Assembly: GCA_044226485.1 (NCBI GenBank)
Contig: JBGAGY010000003.1
Coordinates: 1 to 64,000, forward strand
Length of the DNA stretch: 64,000 bases
Source of the DNA: UBA6663 sp044226485
GTDB taxonomy: Bacteria > Chloroflexota > Anaerolineae > Anaerolineales > UBA6663
Direction of reading: 5' to 3'
Positions 1-8,012 of the stretch are shown in pieces (position 1 is the first letter of the stretch; every line of letters starts with the position of its first letter). Both the position numbers and the translations under genes were made by a program. The notes below the pieces were generated by a model that had not been told where the DNA came from, did no database searches, and saw only the letters and a program-made list of their open reading frames with translations.

Positions 1-145
1 CGTGTCGGACCGGACCGCGATGATGATGCTGACCGAGGACGGCAAGCGTTCGGGCACCCTGATCGAGTTCGACGACACCAACGTGATCTTCACCCGTCCC
101 AAGGACAAGCGCACCGAGGACTACGTCTCCGGCCGCTTTGGTTGA
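1..145 (+). CDS. pstB: Phosphate ABC transporter ATP-binding protein PstB (3' end only)
   Basis: Only the last 47 codons plus TGA are inside the window. They read SDRTAMMMLTEDG, then GTLIEFDDTNVIFTRPKDKR, ending TEDYVSGRFG. This is the characteristic PstB C-terminus, just after the H-loop region. PstB is the ATPase of the high-affinity PstSCAB phosphate importer. It is followed on the same strand by an HD-domain gene and phoU, the usual regulator of Pst, so this is the tail of a pst operon. The 5' part lies outside the window. Confidence 0.93.
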   Translation, partial: VSDRTAMMMLTEDGKRSGTLIEFDDTNVIFTRPKDKRTEDYVSGRFG

Positions 146-181
146 TCCGTCGTCGCGAGTCTGTCTGCCACACGAGCCGCC

Positions 182-1003
182 ATGACGTCGTACGCCCTTC
201 CGAACCCACAGCCATCAGGCGCTCAACGAGCGTCGGCCCCGTCGCGGGCACTCGCCTTCAGCGTGCCGGCCAAGCACAACCCACGGCTGCAGGCGCTGGT
301 CGAGCGGATCGATGCCGACGACGAACTGCGACAACTATGGCGGTCGGCGAACGTGAACGCCGGGGAGCGCTGCGGGCTGGGCGATCACGGCGAGACCCAC
401 GCCCGAATTGTGGCGAACGCCGGGCTGCTCCTGCTGCGGATCTTGCTCGAGGCCGGGCAGCGCTCCGGAGTCGTCGAGGCCCACGGGCTCTCACGCGCCG
501 ATGCAGAGGTCGTGGTCGTCCTCGCGGCGGCCCTGCATGACGTCGGGCTTGCCGTCAGCGTCAACCAGCCCGGCGTGGCCGGCCTCGGGCTGGCGCAGAC
601 CCGGGCGGAGCAGATCCTGTCCGAGGTTTACAGCCCCGTAGAACGCACGGCCCTGATCGGCGAGATCCTGCATGCGATCAACGCTCATCATGAGGGACCT
701 GGCGCGCTGACGCTCGAGGCCGCCGTCCTGACGATCGCAGACGTGCTCGACATGAGCAAGGGCCGGCTGGCCACCGAGGGCGGCGCGTGCGACAGCGTCG
801 ATGCGGTTCACATCCTGCGCGGCGCGCGGCGGCCCGTTCGTGTGGAGTTCAAGCTCACACGGGCTGCGAGCCTGTCGGCGGTCGTCGATCGGCTGACCAC
901 ACGGCTGGCGCATGTTCCGCTGGCGGCGGCCCTGGAGTTCGCGGCGCAAACGCCGACCGGCGACGTCGCCGTCTTCCACCTTGACCGACAGCATTCGCAA
1001 TGA
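182..1003 (+). CDS. HD-domain protein (predicted metal-dependent phosphohydrolase)
   Basis: A 273-aa cytosolic protein with the spaced metal ligands of the HD superfamily. These are a His in LGDHGETHA (about residue 67), the HD pair in ALHDVGLAV (about residue 120), a later HH in INAHHEG and an Asp in TIADVLDM. Family members hydrolyse phosphate esters or nucleotides; the substrate here is unknown. It sits between pstB and phoU in the same orientation, 36 nt after the former and 36 nt before the latter, so it is probably co-transcribed and tied to phosphate starvation. The start ATG at 182 lacks a strong ribosome binding site. Confidence 0.8.
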   Translation: MTSYALPNPQPSGAQRASAPSRALAFSVPAKHNPRLQALVERIDADDELRQLWRSANVNAGERCGLGDHGETHARIVANAGLLLLRILLEAGQRSGVVEAHGLSRADAEVVVVLAAALHDVGLAVSVNQPGVAGLGLAQTRAEQILSEVYSPVERTALIGEILHAINAHHEGPGALTLEAAVLTIADVLDMSKGRLATEGGACDSVDAVHILRGARRPVRVEFKLTRAASLSAVVDRLTTRLAHVPLAAALEFAAQTPTGDVAVFHLDRQHSQ

Positions 1004-1039
1004 CCTGACCGGCCGGCTCCGCCCGGCCGAGGAGAACGT

Positions 1040-1726
1040 ATGGCTACCACCTCCGCCCGCATTCGATACGACCAGGGGCTGCACGACCTGCAGGACAACC
1101 TCCTGCGCCTGGGAAGCCTGCTCGACAACGCCATCGCCCGCTCGCTTCAGGCCCTTTCCGAACAGGACCTTGACCTCGCGCGGCAGATCGCGGTCGACGA
1201 TGCCCGGATCAACGAACTCCGCTTCAAGATCGAAGAGCAGTGCCTGCTCCTGATCACTCGCGAGCAGCCAGTTGCCACAGACCTGCGCGCCATCATCGCG
1301 GCTCTCAACATCGCCGGCGAGATCGAGCGCATGGCGGACCACGCCGCCGGCATCGCCAAGACCGTCCTGCGGATGGGCTCGCAGCCGCCGCTGATGCCGC
1401 TGGTCGATCTGCACCGCATGGCAGACGAATGTCGCTCGATGCTGCACACCGCCCTGGATGCCTGCGTCAAGCGCGACTCGGAACTCGCCCAGAGTGTGGC
1501 ATGGCGAGACGACGTCATCGACGGCCTGTATCAGGATGTCTTCCGCCAGATCGTGGCCCTCATCGCCGAGGATCCAGGCATCACGACCCGGGCCATGTAC
1601 CTGCTCTTCGCCGGTCACAACCTCGAGCGCATCGGCGACCGCTGTGTGAACATCGCCGAACGCGTCATCTTCATCAATAGCGGCACGATGAAGGAACTCA
1701 GCGCCGGCCCCGACGAACATCTGTGA
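1040..1726 (+). CDS. phoU: Phosphate signalling complex protein PhoU
   Basis: A 228-aa, entirely helical protein of standard PhoU length, consisting of two repeated three-helix bundles. The conserved metal-binding helices are visible as EIERMADHAAGIAK (about residue 97) and HNLERIGDRCVNIAERV (about residue 195), both matching the ExxRxxD-type PhoU signature. PhoU links the Pst transporter to the phosphate-sensing histidine kinase and down-regulates uptake. The start is preceded by GAGGAGAA at 1029-1036. Its stop codon overlaps the GTG start of the next gene by four bases, which indicates translational coupling. Confidence 0.95.
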   Translation: MATTSARIRYDQGLHDLQDNLLRLGSLLDNAIARSLQALSEQDLDLARQIAVDDARINELRFKIEEQCLLLITREQPVATDLRAIIAALNIAGEIERMADHAAGIAKTVLRMGSQPPLMPLVDLHRMADECRSMLHTALDACVKRDSELAQSVAWRDDVIDGLYQDVFRQIVALIAEDPGITTRAMYLLFAGHNLERIGDRCVNIAERVIFINSGTMKELSAGPDEHL

Positions 1727-2136
1727 ACGTGCGGCGCATCCTGATCATCTGCACCGGCAACTCCTGTCGGTCGCAACTTGCCGAAGCTCTGGTCCAGCAC
1801 GACTTCGCCGGGCGCTGGGAAGCCACCTCCGCAGGGACGCGCCCGGCGCGATCCGTCCATCCGCTGGCGCTGAAAGCTCTGGCCGAAGTCGGGATCGCCC
1901 ACGCGGGCACCCCGCAGGGCCTGGCGGCCGTCGAAGGCCAGGCGTTCGATCTGGTGCTGACCGTGTGCGACTCGGCCAACGCCGAGTGCCCGAGCTGGCC
2001 AGGCGTAGGCCGACGCATCCACAAGGGCTTCCCCGACCCGGCAGATGCCCAGGGCGATGAAGCTCAGAGGCTGCAGGTCTACCGTGACGTGCGCGATGAC
2101 CTGCGCCGGTACCTCAACGAGCTTCTAGCAGCCTGA
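1723..2136 (+). CDS. ArsC-type arsenate reductase / low-molecular-weight phosphatase family protein
   Basis: A 137-aa protein beginning with the P-loop CTGNSCRSQ, the CX5R motif of LMW protein tyrosine phosphatases and thioredoxin-coupled arsenate reductases. The second cysteine region reads TVCDSANAECPSWPG, which resembles the redox Cys82/Cys89 loop of ArsC rather than a plain phosphatase. The C-terminal FPDPADAQG supplies the family's general acid Asp. The GTG start at 1723 overlaps the phoU stop (GTGA). Arsenate enters through phosphate transporters, so cotranscription with pst/phoU makes arsenate reduction the likeliest role, with protein phosphatase activity the alternative. Confidence 0.82.
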   Translation: MNVRRILIICTGNSCRSQLAEALVQHDFAGRWEATSAGTRPARSVHPLALKALAEVGIAHAGTPQGLAAVEGQAFDLVLTVCDSANAECPSWPGVGRRIHKGFPDPADAQGDEAQRLQVYRDVRDDLRRYLNELLAA

Positions 2137-2333
2137 CGCTGCGCCCATCTCCTTGAACTGAACTCCATTCGACGCCACCCGATCGCTCGCGCAGCGACTC
2201 CGCCCGGCGGCGCGGTCGGGCGACCGGCCGGCGGATCTCGTCGTTTCGGCGGGTGAATTCCCCGATTCATGTCACTACTGGCAGCGCCCGAAGCGGCTCC
2301 ATAATGACCAGGCAGTCCCTGACCCACAAAACG

Positions 2334-2354
2334 CGCCGACGATCATCGTCGGCG
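2334..2354. promoter_or_regulatory. Perfect 21-nt palindrome upstream of the Tm-1-like operon
   Basis: The sequence CGCCGACGAT-C-ATCGTCGGCG has ten-base arms around one central base and lies 54 nt upstream of the UPF0261 start. With no loop and no T-tract it resembles a dimeric regulator's operator more than a terminator. The bound protein is unknown. Confidence 0.4.
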
Positions 2355-2407
2355 GATATTGGGTGGCCGAACGTCACCCAGACCCGAGATCGCGTAAAGG
2401 AGACGCT

Positions 2408-3619
2408 ATGACCAAAAGCATCCTGATCATCGGCACGCTCGACACGAAGGGAGTCGAGTTCGCTTACATTCGCGACCTGATCCAGGCTCGCGGCCACAGC
2501 ACTGTGGTGATGGACGCGGGTGTTTCGGGCGAGCCGGCCTTCGCGCCGGAGATCACGGCCGAGCAGGTCGCGGCCGCGGGCGGCAGCTCGCTGACGGCCC
2601 TGCGGGCGGCCGGTGATCGCGGCGCCGCCCTCGAGGTCATGGGGCGCGGTGCTCGCGCCCTGGCCGTGGCCGAGCACGCCGCCGGGCACGTCGACGGCGT
2701 GATCAGCCTGGGCGGCTCGGGCGGCACCTCGATCGCCACTCACGCCATGTTGGGTCTGCCGGTCGGGCTGCCGAAGGTCATGGTCTCGACGATGGCCTCC
2801 GGCAACGTCGCGCCGTATGTTGATGTGAAGGACGTGACCCTGATGTACTCGGTTGTCGACGTCGCCGGGCTCAACCGGCTCTCACGCCGCATCCTGGCGA
2901 ACGCCGCCGGCGCCGTCTGCGGCATGGTCGAGCAGAGTGTGCCGCAAGGCGAAGACAAGCCGTTGATCACGGCCACGATGTTTGGCGTGACGACGCCGTG
3001 CGTGACGGCCGTGCGCGAGAAGCTCGAGGCCGCCGGCTATGAAGTACTGGTCTTCCACGCCACCGGCAGCGGCGGACGAGCCATGGAGTCGCTCATCGAC
3101 GGCGGGTTCATCGCCGGCGTGGCCGACATCACGACGACGGAATGGTGCGACGAACTCGTCGGAGGCGTGCTCTCGGCTGGCCCGCACCGGCTCGAGGCCG
3201 CGGCACGCAAGGGCCTGCCTCAGGTCGTCTCGCTGGGCGCTCTTGACATGGTCAACTTCGGTGCCATCGAGACCGTGCCGGATGCCTTCAAGGCCCGCAC
3301 GCTCTACAAGCACAACCCGACAGTGACCCTGATGCGGACCACGCCCGAGGAGTGCGCGCAACTCGGCAAGATCATTGCCGAGAAGCTCAACGCCGCGACG
3401 GGCCCGACCGTGCTCTTCGTGCCGCTCAAGGGCGTCAGCATGATCGACGCCGTTGGTCAGCCGTTCTATTCAGCCGAAGCTGACGCTGCGCTCTTCGACG
3501 CGCTCCGCCACACGCTCGACCGCTCGAAGGTCGAGCTCGTTGAGCTGGATCTACACATCAACGACCCGGCCTTCGCCCAGGCGATGGCCGAGCGCCTGTT
3601 GGCGATGTTGAAGAAGTGA
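2408..3619 (+). CDS. Tm-1-like UPF0261 family protein (N-terminal Tm-1 module)
   Basis: A 403-aa protein starting MTKSILIIGTLDTKGVEFAY, the hallmark beginning of UPF0261 proteins. It contains the glycine-rich loops SLGGSGGTSIATHAML, STMASGNVAPYV and FHATGSGGRAMESLIDGG, which in this family line a nucleotide-binding cleft. The ATG at 2408 is chosen because AAAGGAGA lies 5-12 nt upstream; an in-frame ATG 15 codons earlier has no such site. The plant protein Tm-1, which inhibits tobamovirus replication, carries this module fused to a TIM-barrel domain like the product of the next gene. The bacterial function is not established. Confidence 0.88.
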   Translation: MTKSILIIGTLDTKGVEFAYIRDLIQARGHSTVVMDAGVSGEPAFAPEITAEQVAAAGGSSLTALRAAGDRGAALEVMGRGARALAVAEHAAGHVDGVISLGGSGGTSIATHAMLGLPVGLPKVMVSTMASGNVAPYVDVKDVTLMYSVVDVAGLNRLSRRILANAAGAVCGMVEQSVPQGEDKPLITATMFGVTTPCVTAVREKLEAAGYEVLVFHATGSGGRAMESLIDGGFIAGVADITTTEWCDELVGGVLSAGPHRLEAAARKGLPQVVSLGALDMVNFGAIETVPDAFKARTLYKHNPTVTLMRTTPEECAQLGKIIAEKLNAATGPTVLFVPLKGVSMIDAVGQPFYSAEADAALFDALRHTLDRSKVELVELDLHINDPAFAQAMAERLLAMLKK

Positions 3620-3751
3620 CCGCGGACGGCGGACGGTCGACCGTGGTTGTGGCGCAGGTGACCGGGCGAATGACCGATGACGAAAGTTGTCTGATCCTTT
3701 GCCGGGTCCGCCAATCGGTGCCGTAGGCGTATCGTCAGCGGTCCGCGGTCA
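3617..3751. repeat. Inverted repeat framing the spacer between the two Tm-1-module genes
   Basis: Arms of 11 bases, TGACCGCGGAC at 3617-3627 and GTCCGCGGTCA at 3741-3751, are exact reverse complements. They bracket nearly the whole 164-nt gap between the UPF0261 and TIM-barrel genes. The left arm overlaps the upstream stop codon. It may be a small mobile or structural repeat; no ORF is inside. Confidence 0.45.
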
Positions 3752-3783
3752 GCCGACCTCAGTCTTGTAATAGGAGACAAACC

Positions 3784-4617
3784 ATGCCATTCATCTCTCG
3801 CTCTGAACTACTGAAGCGCCTCGAGGCGCAGGTCGCGGCCGGGAGGCCGATCGTCGGGTGCGGCGCAGGCACCGGCATCTCGGCCAAGATGGCTGAGGCG
3901 GGCGGCGCCGATCTGATCATCATCTACAACTCCGGTCGCTACCGTATGGCCGGGCGCGGCTCGCTGGCTGGCCTGCTGTCGTACGGCGACGCTAACGGCA
4001 TCGTGGTCGAGATGGCCAGCGAAGTGTTGCCGGTCGTCAAGAAGACGCCGGTGCTCGCCGGCGTCAACGGCACCGATCCGTTCAGGCTGATGCCCGTTTT
4101 CCTCAAGCAACTCAAGGACATGGGCTTCGACGGAGTCCAGAACTTCCCGACGGTCGGCCTGATCGATGGAAACTTCAGGGCCAACCTCGAGGCGACGGGC
4201 ATGGGCTACGACAAGGAAATCGAGTGCATCAAGGTCGCCCATGATCTCGACCTGTTCACGTCGCCCTACGTGTTCGACGTCGATCAGGCGAAGGCGATGG
4301 CGCAGGCCGGCGCCGACCAACTCGTCGCGCACGTCGGCCTGACGAACTCGGGCACAATCGGCGCTGGCGTGGCCTTCACGCTCGACGAGGCCATCGATCG
4401 CGTCATGGCGATCGCCGAGGCCGGGCGCTCGGTGCGCAAGGATCTGCTCGTCATCTGCCACGGCGGCCCGTTCGACGAGCCCGAGAACGTCGGAAACGCG
4501 CTGGCGCGCATGCCCGGCATCGCCGGATTCTTCGGCGCGTCGAGCATCGAACGTCTGCCCACCGAGCGCGCGATCCGCGGTCAGGTGCAGGACTTCAAGA
4601 AGCTGTCTCTGGCGTAA
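3784..4617 (+). CDS. Phosphoenolpyruvate hydrolase-family TIM-barrel protein (C-terminal Tm-1 module)
   Basis: A 277-aa TIM-barrel protein of the PEP_hydrolase/TIM-barrel signal transduction family. Recognisable stretches are GRPIVGCGAGTGISAKMAEA, DLIIIYNSGRYRMAGRGSLA, DGVQNFPTVGLIDGNFRANL and a C-terminal CHGGPFDEPENV. A strong site (TAATAGGAGACAAACC) precedes the ATG. It follows the UPF0261 gene; in plants and some microbes the two modules are one polypeptide. The pair therefore probably works as a complex on a shared small-molecule substrate. The reaction has not been established from sequence. Confidence 0.88.
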   Translation: MPFISRSELLKRLEAQVAAGRPIVGCGAGTGISAKMAEAGGADLIIIYNSGRYRMAGRGSLAGLLSYGDANGIVVEMASEVLPVVKKTPVLAGVNGTDPFRLMPVFLKQLKDMGFDGVQNFPTVGLIDGNFRANLEATGMGYDKEIECIKVAHDLDLFTSPYVFDVDQAKAMAQAGADQLVAHVGLTNSGTIGAGVAFTLDEAIDRVMAIAEAGRSVRKDLLVICHGGPFDEPENVGNALARMPGIAGFFGASSIERLPTERAIRGQVQDFKKLSLA

Positions 4618-4642
4618 TCGCTCCGCTTCACCCCAGGGGGAC

Positions 4643-5089
4643 ATGATGGGCAAGTCGTACTACAGCACCGTGCTCGACGCCCCAGCCGCAAGGGTCTGGG
4701 CGATCGTGCGCGACTTCAACGGCCTGGCGATCTGGTTCGCGGGCTCGGTCGGCGTCAGCGAGATCGAAGCCGGGAAGACCGGCGAAGCCGTCAGCGGCGT
4801 TCGCAACTTCATCTTCGGAGAGACGCGCATCCGCGAGCAACTTGTGGCGCTCTCGGACGTTGATTGCTCGTACACGTATGTGTTCTGCGATCCCGCGCCG
4901 TTCCCGGTCAAGAACTATCTGGCCACCTTGCGCGTGACGCCGATCACAGACGGCGACAAGGCGTTTGTCGAGTGGTGGACGACCTTTGACTGCGACGAGG
5001 ACAAACTCGACCACTGGACCGCGCTTTTCGCGCGCGACGTGTTCGCCCCGGCCCTCGCCAGTCTGCGGGAATACGTCACAGCTCACTGA
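4643..5089 (+). CDS. SRPBCC family (polyketide cyclase/START-like) protein
   Basis: A 148-aa protein with the single helix-grip fold pattern of SRPBCC proteins: an N-terminal strand YYSTVLDAPAARVWAIVRDF, a hydrophobic-pocket core, and a C-terminal helix DHWTALFARDVFAPALASLREYV. These proteins bind hydrophobic ligands or act as small lyases/cyclases. Two ATGs (4643, 4646) lie behind AGGGGGAC. It starts 25 nt after the TIM-barrel gene and precedes a strong terminator, so it is the last gene of a three-gene operon with the Tm-1 modules. Confidence 0.8.
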   Translation: MMGKSYYSTVLDAPAARVWAIVRDFNGLAIWFAGSVGVSEIEAGKTGEAVSGVRNFIFGETRIREQLVALSDVDCSYTYVFCDPAPFPVKNYLATLRVTPITDGDKAFVEWWTTFDCDEDKLDHWTALFARDVFAPALASLREYVTAH

Positions 5090-5111
5090 CCGGTAGCCTC
5101 AGCGCAAAAAC

Positions 5112-5154
5112 AACACGGCGGGCAGAGGTCTTGAGGCCCTCTGCCCGCCGTGTT
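5112..5154 (+). terminator. Strong hairpin ending the Tm-1-like operon
   Basis: A perfect 17-bp stem (5112-5128 with 5138-5154) encloses a nine-base loop. The right side lacks a long T-run on the + strand; the left flank has AAAAA, which would be a U-run on the opposite strand. It starts 23 nt after the SRPBCC stop. Confidence 0.75.
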
Positions 5155-5249
5155 CGACTAAACCGGTCGTCCTTGGCCGGCGCTTGAGGCGGCTTTAAGG
5201 CGCCGTTGAGCCGGCTGGCCTACGCTCAGGTTCACCAAGGAGACGCGCC

Positions 5250-5555
5250 ATGTTGCTTTCCAGCCCGGTCCTTCCGCCCAGCCGATTCGACACGTGGAGC
5301 ACGTTGCAGCGCCCGCGACCGGCGAACGCCAACGATCCGCAGTTGTTGTTGCTGCTTTCAGCGCTGGACGCCGGCTGGCGCGTCGAGGAGCCGATCTACC
5401 TCCGCTCGATGATGGGCGAACGCAGCCGCAAGGCCTACCACCTCATCCTGCATCGGCCCGGGCACGTCGTCAGTCTGGTGACGGTGCCACAATCTCGCGA
5501 GTCCGATGCGTTCGTGCTACGCGAGGGCTGGCAGGTGCTGGCGACCGGCTACTGA
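5250..5555 (+). CDS. Small hypothetical protein (101 aa)
   Basis: Not recognised as a named family. The reading frame is supported by AAGGAGA with six-to-seven-base spacing before the ATG and by local G/C third-position bias. The N-terminus is Pro-rich. The body (VEEPIYLRSMMGERSRKAYH, LILHRPGHVVSLVTVPQS, VLREGWQVL) looks like a compact alpha/beta domain without signal peptide or membrane segment. It converges on the acyltransferase gene, and the two reading frames overlap by seven bases at their stop codons. Confidence 0.65.
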   Translation: MLLSSPVLPPSRFDTWSTLQRPRPANANDPQLLLLLSALDAGWRVEEPIYLRSMMGERSRKAYHLILHRPGHVVSLVTVPQSRESDAFVLREGWQVLATGY

Positions 5556-6253
5556 GCCCCAACGTGATCCTGAGTCGTCGTATCGTTGAGCAGAGGATGA
5601 CCCGCGTAGAAGCCGTGATACTGCTCGGGCAGCATCTTGGCCAGGGAGATCATGATCTGCTCCGTGTACTTCTCGAGCTCCGGCGCCCTGGCGCGACCGT
5701 TGCCCGGTAGCTTGAACGGCTCTCCGACCTTCATGATCACTTCGGTCCGCCGCAGGCGTTTCAGGTTTTCGGTGACCTGTTCGGTGCCGTAGACCACAGT
5801 CGGCACCAGGGCCACGCCCGCGCGATCGGCCAGGTACGCCGCCCCGGTCTTGCCCTCGATCAACGCACCGGTGCGGCTGCGGGTCCCCTCAGGAGCCATC
5901 CCCATCGGCGTGCCGCCCTTCAGGAAGTTCAGCGACTGCTTGATCGCGCTCATGTCGGCTTCGCCGCGGGCCACCCAGACGGCGCCGACCGTGTTGACGA
6001 CCCAGGCCACGATCGGGTTTTTGCGCCACTTGTCGGCCACGAAGACGATCATGCGGCGCGGGGTGTGCATGAACACCACGGGCGGGTCCCAGATGCTCAG
6101 GTGATTCATGACAAGGAGGTAGGCACCCTCCTGCGGTATGTTCTCGAGACCGATGATCCGCTGCTTCAGGATCAAAGACGCGATCACGCGGAAGACCCAC
6201 TGCATCAACCGGTAGACGAAGGGGTTCGCAGCTTTGGGCATTTCGGTCGTCAT
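5549..6253 (-). CDS. 1-acyl-sn-glycerol-3-phosphate acyltransferase (PlsC family)
   Basis: A 234-aa membrane-associated acyltransferase. It has the catalytic HX4D box in NHLSIWDPP (about residue 47) and the substrate motif APEGTRSRTG (about residue 118). An N-terminal hydrophobic helix (LMQWVFRVIASLILKQ) would anchor it to the membrane. It transfers an acyl chain to lysophosphatidic acid in phospholipid synthesis. The start is the ATG at 6253, which overlaps the stop of the upstream LysM gene as ATGA; a longer open frame upstream is a shadow of that gene. Coupled expression with the cell-envelope LysM protein is likely. Confidence 0.9.
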   Translation of the reverse strand: MTTEMPKAANPFVYRLMQWVFRVIASLILKQRIIGLENIPQEGAYLLVMNHLSIWDPPVVFMHTPRRMIVFVADKWRKNPIVAWVVNTVGAVWVARGEADMSAIKQSLNFLKGGTPMGMAPEGTRSRTGALIEGKTGAAYLADRAGVALVPTVVYGTEQVTENLKRLRRTEVIMKVGEPFKLPGNGRARAPELEKYTEQIMISLAKMLPEQYHGFYAGHPLLNDTTTQDHVGAQ

Positions 6254-7242
6254 CGTTTTCCCTCTACCCACAAGACATATTGAATAGCGTCGTCGGCCAG
6301 GGCTGTGACCGGCAGATCGAACGAGCGCGAAGCGCCGGCCTCGAGACCGCCGGGAAGCTCGAGGCGTTGATACCCGACCGGCCGTTCGTTGGCCGCCAAC
6401 AGGATCGCGACGACGCGAACGACCGAAACCGAGTCGCCCGTCGCGTTCTTGATGACGCCGCTGATCTCCCAGATCCGGCCACTCTGCGCCGCAGTGTAGC
6501 TGTCGAGCTGCAGCGGCACGTAGCGCTGTGACGGTTCGTTGGAAGGGTACGCCGAGACCAGATCGGCCCCCTGCGCCGCCACCGATTGTACGCCGGGCGC
6601 GAACCACACTGCAATCGGCGCGGCGGCTCCGGGCGGCACGATGTCGAGGCCGGTGCTGCCCACCGTTGACGTGATCGGCAGGCCCTGCGCATCAGCCAGG
6701 ATGATGCGCGCGCTGACGTTCTCCAGGGCGCCGGGCCCCGGGTTGCGCGCAAGCACGATGCAACTCCACGCCCCGCTGGCCTGCGGCAGGCAGGCGGGCT
6801 GCCCGAGTTCGAGCGGCATCGGCGAGGGCAGACCCTCGGCCTGTGCCGCCACCGAATCCTCCGAGAGCGGGATGATCAGCGTCTGTCCGATCTGCAGGGC
6901 ACGCGGATCAAGATTGCCGTTCGCAGCCTGCAACGCCTGCAGCGACACGTCGTAGTTCACGGCGATGCCGATCAGGGTTTCGCCCTTCTTGACAGTGTGC
7001 AGAAACGGCGTCGGTGTCGGTGTGGGTGACGCGATGATGACGGGGGTCGGCGCGGCCCGCGACGGTGTAGCGGCCGCTGGAGGCGGCGCCGGTCGCAACG
7101 TCACGGTCGCCGTCGGAGCCGTCGGCGCAGTGGGCGTCACCGCGCAGGCCACGCTGACCCATGCGCTCAGAAGTGCCCACCAGGGGCTGAACCGTCTCAC
7201 CGGGCGATTATAGACGGCACCGGAGCGCCGCGACGCCGGCAC
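6250..7242 (-). CDS. Secreted LysM-domain protein
   Basis: A 330-aa exported protein. It begins with a basic/hydrophobic segment (FSPWWALLSAWVSVACAV) consistent with a signal peptide, possibly a lipoprotein at the Cys. A Thr/Pro/Ala-rich linker follows, then one LysM repeat (HTVKKGETLIGIAVNYDVSL, then IGQTLIIPL) at about residues 82-125, which binds glycan. The C-terminal 190 residues contain two beta-sandwich-like stretches about comparing properties (IWEISGVIKNATGDSVSVVR), like FxLYD domains. A GTG at 7200, just before the signal sequence, is an alternative start. It is translationally coupled to the downstream acyltransferase. Confidence 0.8.
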   Translation of the reverse strand: MPASRRSGAVYNRPVRRFSPWWALLSAWVSVACAVTPTAPTAPTATVTLRPAPPPAAATPSRAAPTPVIIASPTPTPTPFLHTVKKGETLIGIAVNYDVSLQALQAANGNLDPRALQIGQTLIIPLSEDSVAAQAEGLPSPMPLELGQPACLPQASGAWSCIVLARNPGPGALENVSARIILADAQGLPITSTVGSTGLDIVPPGAAAPIAVWFAPGVQSVAAQGADLVSAYPSNEPSQRYVPLQLDSYTAAQSGRIWEISGVIKNATGDSVSVVRVVAILLAANERPVGYQRLELPGGLEAGASRSFDLPVTALADDAIQYVLWVEGKR

Positions 7243-7413
7243 TCACAGGTCCATCAGGTCTGGCGATGACATGCGCGTCCGTTCGTCGTCTCGCGTGGTC
7301 GAGCTCGAGCTGTGTCAGCGGGCGAACGGGGTCTGGTGGACGCCCCAGGGTCAGCCGACCCGTGTGCGTGGCCAGTGGAGCCTGCGGTCAGGACTCGCTT
7401 GGCCCGCAGGCGC

Positions 7414-7995
7414 TCAGCGCTCGAAGGTGTAACGCAGGATCGGCCGCGGCGCGAAGTGCCGGGCCACCTCAACGAAGCCAGCGCGCAAGAAGGTCGATAC
7501 GTAACCGGTGCTTGTCGCGCTGGGCGAGAGCGCGGCGTCGAGCGGATAGGCTTCGACCGCCGGTGCGCCGGCCGCTCGCGCGACGTTGAGCGCCGTTGAG
7601 CTGAGCGCTGACGTTACGCCACGTCGCCGGTATCCTGTGCGGATATAGAAGCACGAGATCGACCAGACCGGCTCGTCATCGACCGCCCTGAGTTTGGGCG
7701 TACGCTCGAGCCATGGAAGCGCGGCGCGCGGCGTCAACTGGCACCACCCCACAGCCCGTTCACCCTCAAGGGCCAACAGGCCGGGAGATGGACCCCGTTG
7801 CACGACGTTTTGGAAGTCAGCCCGATTGGCGGCCGCCGGGCGCTTACGGTAGTCGCTACCGATGCGCCAGTACATGCACCAGCAGCGCGCGACAGGGCCG
7901 CGATCGCCAAACAGATCAACCAGGTGCGGCCACAGGTCCGGAGTCAGCGGCCGAACGTCCCAGGTGTTGCGAGGCGTCACTCCTCGTTGGGCCAT
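7414..7995 (-). CDS. GNAT family N-acetyltransferase
   Basis: A 193-aa GNAT-fold protein. The acetyl-CoA pyrophosphate-binding motif is in ISCFYIRTGYRRRGVTSALS (R/QxxGxG/A variant, about residue 118). It is followed by the typical helix and the C-terminal strand GFVEVARHFAPRPILRYTFE. The substrate cannot be predicted. GAGG with six-base spacing precedes the ATG at 7995. It starts 17 nt after the end of the alpha/beta hydrolase on the same strand, which suggests a bicistronic unit. Confidence 0.87.
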   Translation of the reverse strand: MAQRGVTPRNTWDVRPLTPDLWPHLVDLFGDRGPVARCWCMYWRIGSDYRKRPAAANRADFQNVVQRGPSPGLLALEGERAVGWCQLTPRAALPWLERTPKLRAVDDEPVWSISCFYIRTGYRRRGVTSALSSTALNVARAAGAPAVEAYPLDAALSPSATSTGYVSTFLRAGFVEVARHFAPRPILRYTFER

Positions 7996-8012
7996 CGATA
8001 TCCTCGGAACAC

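Noticed and set aside
491..1720. 409-codon minus-strand frame across the HD and phoU genes
   Set aside because: Mirrors codon bias of the two plus-strand genes and has no protein-like motifs.
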